Below, piece by piece: positions 16,313-24,159 of a stretch of DNA of 53,929 bases. Source of the DNA: a bacterium (GTDB lineage: Bacteria; Planctomycetota; Phycisphaerae; Phycisphaerales; SM1A02); the NCBI GenBank assembly GCA_029977865.1, contig JAPOKA010000010.1, positions 1-53,929 of the forward strand, read 5' to 3'. Each line of letters starts with the position of its first letter. The stretch's first letter is position 1. The translations under genes were made by a program, and so were the position numbers. The notes under the pieces were generated by a model. That model was not told the DNA's origin. It saw nothing but the letters and a program-made list of their open reading frames with translations, and did not search any database.

Positions 16313-17434
16313 TCAACCTTCGATCAACTCCACGTTCGCGCGGGGCACGATGACCCGGTCGCCGTTGGGAAGCTCCACCTCGAGCACCCGCGACTTCGAG
16401 CCCGAACCAAGCACCTGCGGCTCCGGCGGCAGGTTCGCCGCGGTGCCGATCACCCCGAAGTGCGGATCGCGAATGATCCGCACCAGACTTCCGATCTCGA
16501 GCACTCCGTCGCTCGCCCGCGCGGCGATCGCCTCGTCGCCATCGGCGAGCGGCACCACGATCTCCGGCCGCATCACACCGGCGCGGATCTGGGTGGCGCC
16601 GTTGACGCTCGCGATGGCGCCCTTCTTGGAGGCGAGCAGTTCGAAGGTCCGCCGGGCCATCGCGATCTCGCCGAAGCCTTCGGTGATCACCACCGTCAAG
16701 CCGATCTGCTCCGACCCGGTGATGGCGACGCCGAGGTCGTACCCGAGCAGCTCCTTGAGGTCGCTGTCGTCGATGCCGCCCGAGACGACCGCGGCGGCGC
16801 CGACTTCCTTCGCCCGACGCAGCGCCGCGACGGTGACCCGCGCGCCGCCGACCACCACGCTGCCGCGGTGCTCGGGCTTGATGAGATCCTCGTGCATCTC
16901 CTCGCTCGGGGCCTTGCAGGCCACCGCGATCGGACCGGCGGTCTCGCCGCCGATTCCGAAGATGCCCTGGACGAGCGCCGACTCCGCCTCGACCACGCAG
17001 CCTTCGCCCTCGATCACCTCGGCGACCACGCCGTCGAGGTAGGCCTTGACCCTGACCGGGATCGGCTCGCCGCGAATGAGGATCTGCCCGGTGGTCGCCG
17101 AGACGGTCTCGATGGTGCCCGTCGCCGGCGACCGGCACTCGCTCTTGAACATCCCGAAGATGCCCTTGCTGCGACCGATCACCTCGTCGGCGGCGACCGC
17201 CTCGCCCTGCTGCTTGGTGAGCAGCGCCGGCACCTCGGCGGGCGTGCAGGCGAGCTTGCTCGCGACGTTGAAGGGCGTGACGTCGCCCTCCATGAAGGTC
17301 TCGGCGACGATCTGCTCGTGGCGGACCCGATCGCCCTTCGCGACGAGCACCTTGCCCGAGATCGGCAGCAGCCGGCGCGAGCGAAAGGCGATTCGAGGAG
17401 TGACCTTGAGTCCGGGGGTGTAGGCCTTCGCCAT
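16313..17434 (-). CDS. barrel-sandwich (RnfC/lipoyl-like) protein paired with the GlmL-like ATPase
   Basis: A 373-aa soluble protein with no signal or membrane helix. The N-terminus 'VTPRIAFRSRRLLPISGKVL' with 'VAKGDRVRHEQIVAETFM' resembles a barrel-sandwich hybrid domain, and a second barrel-like pattern follows ('CRSPATGTIETVSATTGQIL'). The middle has an alpha/beta region ('GARVTVAALRRAKEVGAAAV', 'ITGSEQIGLTVVITEGFGEI'). The last ~60 residues look like a small beta-barrel with a KOW-like turn ('GSLVRIIRDPHFGVIGTAAN'). I cannot assign a reaction. It starts 47 bases after the ATPase gene, so it is probably its cytoplasmic partner. The first Met at 17434 fits the start of the fold; no Shine-Dalgarno sequence is visible. 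Confidence 0.72.
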   Translation of the reverse strand: MAKAYTPGLKVTPRIAFRSRRLLPISGKVLVAKGDRVRHEQIVAETFMEGDVTPFNVASKLACTPAEVPALLTKQQGEAVAADEVIGRSKGIFGMFKSECRSPATGTIETVSATTGQILIRGEPIPVRVKAYLDGVVAEVIEGEGCVVEAESALVQGIFGIGGETAGPIAVACKAPSEEMHEDLIKPEHRGSVVVGGARVTVAALRRAKEVGAAAVVSGGIDDSDLKELLGYDLGVAITGSEQIGLTVVITEGFGEIAMARRTFELLASKKGAIASVNGATQIRAGVMRPEIVVPLADGDEAIAARASDGVLEIGSLVRIIRDPHFGVIGTAANLPPEPQVLGSGSKSRVLEVELPNGDRVIVPRANVELIEG

Positions 17435-17481
17435 CGAGCGTGTCGCAGGGGGATCGGTCGGAGCCTCGGGGCGCTTGCCCG

Positions 17482-19326
17482 TCAGGCAGGATACAGGTCC
17501 ATCGCCTCGAACCACCGCCGCAGGCTCGCGCGGCGCTCCGAGGTCTGTTCGGGAAGCGAGAGCGGACGCCCCCGCGCGTCGAGCACCAGTCCGACGGTGC
17601 CGCCACGAACCTCGCGCGAGACCGCCTTGCCCGGGCCGCCGCCGAGATCGAAGCCGCGTTCGGGCTGCACCTCGACGGTCGCGGTGGCGCCGGGTGCGAG
17701 CGGGAATCGCCGCAGCTCGCCCACTGCCATCTGACCCTTCTCGGAGAGGCCGCCGCCGGAGATCTCGAAGCGGAAGCAGGCCTTGCCGGGCTTGCCCTCG
17801 CCCTTCGCGGCGACGCACGCCCCGAGCACGATCAGGCAGTCGCGCTCGAAGACCTCCATCGCGGCCTGCTCGTGCACGCCGGCGAGGACGCCGAGGTGCG
17901 GCATCATGAAGATCGAGTCCTTGGCGAGGCTGGTGAAGCCCTCGGGCTCGAAGGAGTCGATCAGCATCAGCGCGGTCTGGCTCATCCGCGGGGCGTGGCT
18001 CAGCACTCCGCCCGAGGCGACGAGCAGGTCGAGCCGCATGTTGTCGACGAGGCTCTGTCCGCCGGCCTGCTGGCTGAAGACGTCGCCGACGGTCCGCTGC
18101 TGCTGCACGCCCTTGAGCGTGGTCGCGAACTCCTTGTGCTGCTGGTAGGCAAGCCGCAGCGCCTCCCGCGCCACCGCCTGCTCGAAGACCAGGGCCTCGA
18201 GGGTCTGCGGGATGGTGGTCGGCCGGATCATCTTGTTCTTGACCCGGTTGCGCAGCTCGCGCTCGTCCATGTCCAGATGCACCCAGCGCAGGATGCGGTC
18301 CATCCCCGCCTCGGCGCAGACGTTCGAGATCGAATAGCTCATCCCGAGGTTGGCGCTCACGGTGCGGTTGAAGACCCCGTCGAAGACGCTGAAGACGTCG
18401 GTGGTGGCGCCGCCGATGTCGACGCCCACCGCGTTGATTCCCTGCCGCTTGGCGATCGTCTGCAGGATGTCGCCCACGGCGCCCGGCGTCGGCATGATCG
18501 CCGCGTCGGTCCAGGTCATGAGCTTGTCGTAGCCGGGAGCGTGGGCCATGACGTGCTCGAGGAAGACGTCGTGGATGCGATCCCGCGCCGGGCCGAGGTT
18601 CTCCTGCTCCATGGTGGGGCGGAGGTTGTCGACCACCGAAAGATCGAAGCCCGGACCCTCGAAGACAGACTCGACCGCGGGACGGGCGTCCCTGTTGCCG
18701 GCGAAGATGATGGGCAGGCGGTACTCGCCGCCGAAGCGGGGCCGCGGCTTCGCCGGGGCGATGAGTTCGGCAAGCTGCACCACCTGGGTGGTGTTGCCGC
18801 CGTCGGTGCCGCCGGAGATGAGCACCATGTCCGGTCGCAGCTCGCGAATCCGCTGGATCTGCTCGTGGGGGCGACGCTTGTCGTTGGCGGCGATCGTGTC
18901 CATCACGATCGCGCCGGCGCCGAGCGCCGCGCGCTTGGCGCTCTCGGCGGTCATCTGCTTGACCACCCCCGCGACCATCATCTGCAGGCCGCCGCCGGCC
19001 GAACTCGTCGAGATGTAGATGTCGCAGCCGTTGGGATCGTCGGGGCTCGTGCGGCGGATGATGGTGCCGTCGTCGGCGACGAGTTTGCGCCCCGAGAGTT
19101 CCGCGATCTCCGAGACCGAGTTGGTCACTCCCACGGTCACGTCGGCGAAGGGCTCCTCGACGGTGGTGGGAGCCTCTCCGCGATAGGTCTGGCGGAAGCC
19201 GTCGGCGGTCCGCTCGATCATGATCGCCTTGGTGGTCGTCGAGCCGCAGTCGGTGGCGAGGATCACCGAGATCCGGGCAGGGTCGGGCGCGGAACCTGCG
19301 GAGTTGGCGGCGTGGGCATCGCTCAT
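17482..19326 (-). CDS. GlmL/MutL-family ASKHA ATPase
   Basis: A 614-aa protein with the actin/Hsp70-type (ASKHA) nucleotide site. The phosphate-1 loop is 'ATDCGSTTTKAIMI' near residue 25, phosphate-2 is 'AVGVDIGGATTDVFSVFDG', and the adenosine motif is 'LLVASGGVLSHAP'. The region 'IYISTSSAGGGLQMMVAGVV' is typical of GlmL/MutL proteins, which repair or assemble the B12-dependent glutamate mutase. No glmE, glmS or other B12 mutase gene is in the window, and the neighbours are membrane proteins, so the annotation 'glutamate mutase L' is probably misleading here. It is longer than GlmL (about 460 aa). I placed the start at the ATG at 19326, 20-odd residues before the first strand. Confidence 0.82.
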   Translation of the reverse strand: MSDAHAANSAGSAPDPARISVILATDCGSTTTKAIMIERTADGFRQTYRGEAPTTVEEPFADVTVGVTNSVSEIAELSGRKLVADDGTIIRRTSPDDPNGCDIYISTSSAGGGLQMMVAGVVKQMTAESAKRAALGAGAIVMDTIAANDKRRPHEQIQRIRELRPDMVLISGGTDGGNTTQVVQLAELIAPAKPRPRFGGEYRLPIIFAGNRDARPAVESVFEGPGFDLSVVDNLRPTMEQENLGPARDRIHDVFLEHVMAHAPGYDKLMTWTDAAIMPTPGAVGDILQTIAKRQGINAVGVDIGGATTDVFSVFDGVFNRTVSANLGMSYSISNVCAEAGMDRILRWVHLDMDERELRNRVKNKMIRPTTIPQTLEALVFEQAVAREALRLAYQQHKEFATTLKGVQQQRTVGDVFSQQAGGQSLVDNMRLDLLVASGGVLSHAPRMSQTALMLIDSFEPEGFTSLAKDSIFMMPHLGVLAGVHEQAAMEVFERDCLIVLGACVAAKGEGKPGKACFRFEISGGGLSEKGQMAVGELRRFPLAPGATATVEVQPERGFDLGGGPGKAVSREVRGGTVGLVLDARGRPLSLPEQTSERRASLRRWFEAMDLYPA

Positions 19327-19444
19327 CGGGTCGTCTCGCGCCTCCTGCTGTCTCGGGGTCTCGGGGGCCTCTCGGGTTCCGGTCGGCTCGGCGGCTTCCC
19401 GCGACGGTCGCGAGGGCGGACAGGATACGGGACCGCGACCGCCT

Positions 19445-19807
19445 TCAGGACTCGGCGGCCGGCGAGGCCGGCGGATCGCCCGCTTCCTGCTCGCGATCGA
19501 GCGCCTCGATTCGCCGCGACAGGTACTCGAGCGAACCGCGGCGCTCGAGGAACGCGGCGAAGGCATCCCAATGCCGAGGACTCACCAGCACCGAAGCCAT
19601 CGGCTGGAAGAAGTGCATCGCCTGGCTTCCGAGGTAGTTCATGGGCCGACTGCACTCGAGCGCCAGGAGCGCCGGCGCGGTCATCCGCCGCTTCACCACC
19701 TCGCGGCAGAGCCGCTCGACGATCGGCCGCTCGAAGTCGGTCGGTTCGGCGGGACCGGGCGGGTCGACCGCGAAGGCGTTGGCGAGGATCTCGCGGAGTC
19801 GCTTCAT
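19445..19807 (-). CDS. small conserved-looking protein of unknown function
   Basis: A 120-aa protein, mainly helical, without signal peptide or membrane segment. It begins 'MKRLREILANAFAVD', has one aromatic-rich stretch ('NYLGSQAMHFFQPM') and ends in a charged helix plus a Pro/Ala-rich tail. I do not recognise the family. Its ATG overlaps the stop of the upstream membrane protein as ATGA (19804-19807). The GlmL-like gene starts 118 bases further on, so it is likely in the same transcript. Coupling and sensible codon use support it being real. Confidence 0.6.
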   Translation of the reverse strand: MKRLREILANAFAVDPPGPAEPTDFERPIVERLCREVVKRRMTAPALLALECSRPMNYLGSQAMHFFQPMASVLVSPRHWDAFAAFLERRGSLEYLSRRIEALDREQEAGDPPASPAAES

Positions 19808-20346
19808 GGCGGTGTCGCCGTGCCGGCCGAATCGGCGATGGTCGAGTGTGCCGGACTCGCGTCCCCGCCGCGGTTGGTCGCCACTACGGCCAAGCCCGGA
19901 GCGGTCTCTCGATGATCTCGCACCTCGAGCCCCGGTGCTGCTTCACGCGCCAAGGCAAGCAGTCGATCGGGCACCGCTCGCTCTGCGGCCCACAGCAGGT
20001 CGATCCCACGTCGCCGCCACCGCGGGCCGGCCGCCCTGCCGATCCAACCCCCGGTCGCCTCGATGCCGAGCCGCGTCGCATCGCGCCAGATGACTCGTCG
20101 GGTGAAGAGCGGACCGCGGGCAACCACGCCGCGCGTGGAGACCTCGAAGCGAGTCGGCAACAGGAACCCATGCAACCAACTCAGCACGAGAAAACCCGCC
20201 AGCAATCCCCACCAGAGTTCTCCGCCGACCACGCCCGCAAGCCCGGCAAGCGCCATCGTCGTCGCGAGCAGCCCAATCGCGGCTCCGGGCCGCTCCCGGG
20301 CCGGCCAGGAACTCCAGACGAGGGTGGGCTCGGTCGGTTCCTGCAT
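19804..20346 (-). CDS. two-TM protein with PH-like domain, first gene of the block
   Basis: A 180-aa protein. After a short N-terminus ('MQEPTEPTLVWSSWPARERP') come two close hydrophobic helices ('AAIGLLATTMALAGLAG' and 'LLAGFLVLSWLHGFLLP'). A domain like bacterial PH domains follows ('RFEVSTRGVVARGPLFTRRV'). The C-terminal tail is poorly conserved in appearance. I placed the start at ATG 20346 because a TACGCT hexamer ends 7 bases upstream; the longer frame to 20409 would overlap that element. It may be the promoter-proximal gene of the 8-kb minus-strand block. Its function is unknown. Confidence 0.6.
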   Translation of the reverse strand: MQEPTEPTLVWSSWPARERPGAAIGLLATTMALAGLAGVVGGELWWGLLAGFLVLSWLHGFLLPTRFEVSTRGVVARGPLFTRRVIWRDATRLGIEATGGWIGRAAGPRWRRRGIDLLWAAERAVPDRLLALAREAAPGLEVRDHRETAPGLAVVATNRGGDASPAHSTIADSAGTATPP

Positions 20347-20353
20347 CCGCGTG

Positions 20354-20359
20354 AGCGTA
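20354..20359 (-). promoter_or_regulatory. putative -10 hexamer at the head of the GlmL/DUF6754 block
   Basis: TACGCT on the minus strand ends 7 bases before the ATG at 20346, in the same arrangement as at pdxA, radA and others. No clear -35 element is visible. Confidence 0.4.
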
Positions 20360-20445
20360 TCGAACCCCAGCCAGTTCGATGCAGCACGGGCTGCGTGAGC
20401 TCGCTCCAACCCGGCCCTCAGGCGCTGTCGTCGCGGAATCCGCGA

Positions 20446-20485
20446 GGAAAAGAAAACCGGCCGGCCCGAAGTGGGCCGACCGGTT
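20446..20485 (-). terminator. intrinsic terminator of the porin gene
   Basis: On the minus strand a 13-bp stem (20455-20467 with 20473-20485, one G-U pair) encloses a 5-base loop, and TTTTCTTTTCC follows. It lies about 55 bases after the porin stop codon. It also insulates the following gene block. Confidence 0.85.
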
Positions 20486-20538
20486 GAGCCGTCGAAGCTC
20501 CGCGAGCGGAGCGATCGTCGGGTGGATGACTCGTGCGA

Positions 20539-22020
20539 TCAGAAGGACAGCTGAAGCTGCGTGCGGATCGCGTACTGGCTGCCGATCAACGAAGCCGGAG
20601 CGAAGCCGGTCGAGGGGGCGCTGCCGAAGAGGTTGCCGACGTCGTTGAACGACCAGCCGAAGTCGACGGTGAAGCGGGCATTCGTCGAAACGAAGTAGTT
20701 CATGCCCAAGGTGATCACGCTCAACTTGGTCGCCTCGGCGCCGGTGGTGTCGGCGTTGGCGTAGTCGTAGCGAGCGAAGACTTCCATGTCGTCGTTGAGG
20801 AAGTAGCCACCCTGGACGTTGAAGCCCCACGGGTTGGTGGTGCCACCGGCCGCCCGGCTGGCGTTCTCCCAGACCAACGACGCGAAGAGCGAAGCGCCGC
20901 CGAAGTTCCAGGTGACGTCGGCGGTCAGGCCGCCCACGTTGGTGTTGGCTGCGAGCAGCGAGGTGTAGTTGTCGTTGTAGGCCTGGTAGAAGCCTGCAAC
21001 GCCAACCATCACGCCAGCCTCGGTGCCGGGACGGCTGTTCAAGTCGTCGAAGTCAGCCCAGTTGCCGCTCATCTTGTACTCGACGCGACCGGCGAACGAA
21101 TAGCGGGTCGGGTTCGAGGTCCAAGAGGTGTCGTAGGAGCCGAGCCCGTAGATCTGGGCCGGGGTGTTCAGACCGTTGGTGAACGCGAACGCGGCGCGGA
21201 GCGTGTCGCTCTCGTAGCCGAGCTGCAGACCGGTCGAGTAGCCCTGATAGAAGTAGTAGGTGAGCAGCGAGTAGTCGACGGTGGTGAGATCACCCGGGTC
21301 GATCAGCCACTCCCGCATGAACGGGGCCTTGAACTGACCACCGCGGAGGGAGAACTCGGTGCCGCCGAGCTCGACATCACGCTCGACGTAGGCGTCGAGC
21401 ACGTTGACGTTGCCGGCGCCGCCGGTCGCACCAATGAGGTTCGGTCGAATGCCGCCACCAGCCGCTGCTCCGGGCCCAACAACGGGCAGAACGCCGCCGT
21501 TGCCGAGGTAGCCGAACGGGCTGCCGTACTGAAGTTGCAGCATGTAGCGCCAAGTCTGGCCCATCGAACCGCTGAAGTCGACGCGGGCGCGACGGACATC
21601 GAAGCCCCACGAATCGTGGTAGTCGCCGCCGGTCACGCCGCTCGTGCCACCACCGCCAGTCGAACCATTGAAGATCCAGCGGAACTGCACGAGGCCGTTG
21701 ATCTTCATTGAGAAGTTGCCGTCGGCGCTCGAGATGAAGAAGCCGTTGTCGTAGCCGGCGGTGGCGCCGCTCGACTGAAGGCTGCTGCGGGTCTCGGAAT
21801 CGGCGAGAACGTCCTGGACGATCCCGCGGATCTGGTCGGCCCGCTGCTCGGTCAGCCAGTTCTCGCCGTTCTGCGCCTTCATGGCGGCAAGCTCCGCCTT
21901 CAACTCGGCGATCTGGGCGAGGGCATCGGTGTTGGCCTCGTCGGTGTTGCCGAAGCAGACCCCACTCAGGGTCAGCGCGGTCGTTCCGGCGAGGAGCCCA
22001 ACGGTCTTGGTCAGACGCAT
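20539..22020 (-). CDS. outer-membrane porin (phosphate-selective porin O/P-like)
   Basis: A 493-aa protein with a signal peptide (cut near 'GVCFG'), a predicted short coiled coil ('LAQIAELKAELAAMKAQ') that may contact the cell wall, and a long beta-rich body with 'MKINGLVQFRWIF', 'RARVDFSGSMGQTWRYMLQL' and 'FSLRGGQFKAPFMREWLID'. It ends in 'AIRTQLQLSF', the terminal aromatic expected of outer-membrane barrels. It resembles the OprO/OprP family by pattern; phosphate selectivity is not shown. AGGAG precedes the ATG. The longer frame upstream is excluded because a promoter lies there. Promoter and terminator are both visible, so it is a single-gene unit. Confidence 0.85.
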   Translation of the reverse strand: MRLTKTVGLLAGTTALTLSGVCFGNTDEANTDALAQIAELKAELAAMKAQNGENWLTEQRADQIRGIVQDVLADSETRSSLQSSGATAGYDNGFFISSADGNFSMKINGLVQFRWIFNGSTGGGGTSGVTGGDYHDSWGFDVRRARVDFSGSMGQTWRYMLQLQYGSPFGYLGNGGVLPVVGPGAAAGGGIRPNLIGATGGAGNVNVLDAYVERDVELGGTEFSLRGGQFKAPFMREWLIDPGDLTTVDYSLLTYYFYQGYSTGLQLGYESDTLRAAFAFTNGLNTPAQIYGLGSYDTSWTSNPTRYSFAGRVEYKMSGNWADFDDLNSRPGTEAGVMVGVAGFYQAYNDNYTSLLAANTNVGGLTADVTWNFGGASLFASLVWENASRAAGGTTNPWGFNVQGGYFLNDDMEVFARYDYANADTTGAEATKLSVITLGMNYFVSTNARFTVDFGWSFNDVGNLFGSAPSTGFAPASLIGSQYAIRTQLQLSF

Positions 22021-22165
22021 TCGGAAGTCTCCTGCTGGGGGGGTCGACTCGACTCGGGGTCGCCCGCCCGTCATCCACCCGTCCGTCGATGCCGGCGCCA
22101 CCGAGGCGTCGGCCGGACGTGAAAAGCACCTATCGGTCCATCGGGACCGAATCGATGAGGGGCGG

Positions 22166-22193
22166 ACTATAGCGATTTGCCCGAAGTCGTGAA
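22166..22193 (-). promoter_or_regulatory. putative promoter of the porin gene
   Basis: On the minus strand TTCACG (22193-22188) and TATAGT (22171-22166) are spaced by 16 bases. This gives a leader of about 140 bases before the ATG at 22020. The -10 is strong and the -35 is weak. The 380-bp gap 22021-22400 otherwise holds only this leader and the radA terminator. Confidence 0.5.
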
Positions 22194-22327
22194 GGATCCC
22201 TGCAATTCGGCCCGCAGAATCGATCCGGACGCGGTTCTCGGACTCGAGCCAACTGAGCGCAAACCACGTTTTGACATGGGTTTGCGTTTCGGCTCCGCCG
22301 CCACAACCGGGTCTTTGACCCCCCGTC

Positions 22328-22353
22328 AAAAAAAGACGCCCGCGAAAACGCGG
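22328..22353 (-). terminator. intrinsic terminator of radA
   Basis: Minus-strand hairpin CCGCG-TTTT-CGCGG (22353-22340), followed within 6 bases by seven T residues (22334-22328). It lies about 50 bases after the radA stop. Confidence 0.7.
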
Positions 22354-22400
22354 TCTCTGCGGCTCGGCCGAGCGGCGGATGCCGTCAGGCCCGCTGCCAA

Positions 22401-23924
22401 TCAGCCTCCGCCAATCTCCGCCCGCGAGCCCCGTGGCGAGGTTCGTCGGGGCTTGGGCTCGATGTTCTCCGCTCCGGATGGCCGCACGAGTCGATCGAGC
22501 GCTTCGGCGATCGTGCGAACTCGGTCGAGTCCGGCTTCATGAGACTCGAGGTCCTTCTGCGTGGCCGGCACGATGATCTTCGCGATGCCGCGTCGCCGCG
22601 CTTCTGCAACACGAGCCTGCGCATTGGCAACCGGACGAATCTCGCCGGTGAGGCCGACTTCGCCGAACGCCGCCACGCCGCGGCCGATCACGCTGCCGTG
22701 ATGCGCACCGGCGATCGCGAGCGCCACCGCAAGATCGCACGCTGGCTCGATGATCCTCAGACCTCCCGTGGCCGCCGCGAAGACATCGCGCTCGGCAAGC
22801 CGCAGGCCGCCATGCTTCTCGAGCACCGCGATGGTCACTGCGAGACGGTTTCCGTCGAGGCCGCTCGCGCGGCGGCGTGCGGTGCCCGGAATGGCGGTGG
22901 CGGTGAGGGCCTGAATCTCCGCCAGCAATCCCCGGGAACCCGCCACCGTCGGAAAGACCACCGAACCGGGCCGCATTCCCGCATCGCTGTCGAGGGCAAG
23001 CGTTCCAGCCGCCGGCTCGGCGAGGCCCAGGGTTCCCATTTCGAGCAGGCCGATCTCCGCGGTCGACCCGAAGCGATTCTTGACCGCCCGAATCACCCGA
23101 TGGGCGTGATGGCGATCGCCTTCGAAGGAGAGGACCACATCGACGAGGTGCTCGAGGAGTTTCGGGCCGGCAAGCTGTCCGTCCTTGGTCACATGCCCGA
23201 CCACGATCACCACCGCACCGGATCGCTTGGCGGTGGCAACAAGATCGAGGCAACACCGCCGCAACTGCGTCGCCGAGCCGGGTGCCGCGGGAAGGTCGGG
23301 CCGGTGCAGCATCTGGATCGAGTCGACCGCGATCACCGCCGGACGGTGGCGGCGTGCCTGTTCGAGGATCCGCGGGAGGCTCACTTCAGAGAGAACCAGG
23401 AGCCCCGATCGATCAAGGGCGCCGAGCCGCTCGGCCCGCAGGCGGACTTGGGCGGCGCTCTCCTCGCTCGATACATAAAGGACGGACCCCGCCACCACGC
23501 CACCGGGCTCACTGCTGCCCTCGGGGGTCTCGGAGCGATCGGCCATCGCCGCGAGGGCCTGCAGCAGCAGGGTGCTCTTTCCGACGCCCGGATCGCCGCC
23601 AAGCAGGATCGCGCTGCCGGGCACCACGCCGCCCCCGAGCACTCGATCGAGTTCGGGAACCCCCGTCGAGGTTCGGGCCACTTCGCCGAGGGGCACCTCC
23701 TGAAGCGGCACCGCGCCGAAGGGCCGACCGTCGGCGGCTGCGGTGATGGTCTCCTCGGCGCCGGCGAGCAGGGAACTGCCATGGTCTGCCGCTTCGGGCT
23801 CCCGCCAACGCTCAAGCGCATCCCACACTCCGCAGTCGGGACAGCGTCCCGCCCAGCGCGGGTGGGTGCTCCCGCACTCGCGACAGAGAAAGACCGTCCG
23901 CGACTTGCCTGAGGACTTCGCCAC
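22401..23924 (-). CDS. radA: DNA repair protein RadA
   Basis: A 507-aa RadA (Sms), a RecA-like branch-migration helicase of recombination. The N-terminal zinc finger uses Cys14, Cys17, Cys28 and Cys31. Walker A is GDPGVGKST at residues 110-118, and the RadA-specific 'VKNRFGS' motif follows around residue 270. The C-terminal Lon-like domain has 'LDGNRLAVTIAVLEKHGGLR' and 'GEVGLTGEIRPV'. It starts with GTG, preceded by TACACT at a 6-base distance, which suggests a leaderless message. It is somewhat longer than E. coli RadA (460 aa), with an Arg/Pro-rich tail. Confidence 0.95.
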   Translation of the reverse strand: MAKSSGKSRTVFLCRECGSTHPRWAGRCPDCGVWDALERWREPEAADHGSSLLAGAEETITAAADGRPFGAVPLQEVPLGEVARTSTGVPELDRVLGGGVVPGSAILLGGDPGVGKSTLLLQALAAMADRSETPEGSSEPGGVVAGSVLYVSSEESAAQVRLRAERLGALDRSGLLVLSEVSLPRILEQARRHRPAVIAVDSIQMLHRPDLPAAPGSATQLRRCCLDLVATAKRSGAVVIVVGHVTKDGQLAGPKLLEHLVDVVLSFEGDRHHAHRVIRAVKNRFGSTAEIGLLEMGTLGLAEPAAGTLALDSDAGMRPGSVVFPTVAGSRGLLAEIQALTATAIPGTARRRASGLDGNRLAVTIAVLEKHGGLRLAERDVFAAATGGLRIIEPACDLAVALAIAGAHHGSVIGRGVAAFGEVGLTGEIRPVANAQARVAEARRRGIAKIIVPATQKDLESHEAGLDRVRTIAEALDRLVRPSGAENIEPKPRRTSPRGSRAEIGGG

Positions 23925-23930
23925 GGCGCG

Positions 23931-23936
23931 AGTGTA
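23931..23936 (-). promoter_or_regulatory. putative -10 hexamer of radA
   Basis: TACACT on the minus strand ends exactly 6 bases before the GTG start of radA. There is no Shine-Dalgarno sequence between them. Confidence 0.5.
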
Positions 23937-24045
23937 TCGGTGGCTCGTCGCGTTGCTCCAACTGCGTCGAGATCGCCGCTCGCGGACTGACCGTCTCGAT
24001 GGGTCTCGGACCGGTCAAGGTGGCGGTTTCGCCCATCCGAAGACA

Positions 24046-24081
24046 CCGAACGCCGCCATCGCTCACGATGACGGCGTTCGG
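24046..24081 (-). terminator. long hairpin, probable terminator of the upstream minus-strand gene
   Basis: A 16-bp inverted repeat (24046-24061 with 24066-24081) with a single C/A mismatch and a 4-base loop CTCA. It lies about 80 bases past the stop of the gene at 24160-24696. The T-run is poor (GTGTCTTC), so it may be an RNA-stabilising end rather than a classic terminator. The repeat is symmetric and could work on either strand. Confidence 0.55.
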
Positions 24082-24159
24082 CGGTTCGAGCGCGACTAGG
24101 GTTGGTCGCCGTGGGGAGTCGGACGCATGTCCACGCGTCCCGAGAATGCGATCCTGCAG

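Noticed and set aside
13105-16353. 1082-codon plus-strand frame opposite the membrane-protein genes
   Set aside because: His/Asp/Arg-rich translation without domains; it is the antisense of four clear membrane or secreted proteins with coupled starts.
17482-19326. Naming the ATPase glutamate mutase repair protein (glmL)
   Set aside because: The family match is real, but no mutase subunit is near and all partners are membrane proteins, so I withheld the gene symbol.
17440-20487. 1015-codon plus-strand frame opposite the GlmL-like gene
   Set aside because: Antisense shadow; the minus strand has intact ASKHA motifs and operon-like overlaps.
22271-22276. Perfect TTGACA on the plus strand as a -35 element
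   Set aside because: No -10-like hexamer 15-19 bases downstream and no plus-strand gene begins nearby; radA and the porin are both on the minus strand.
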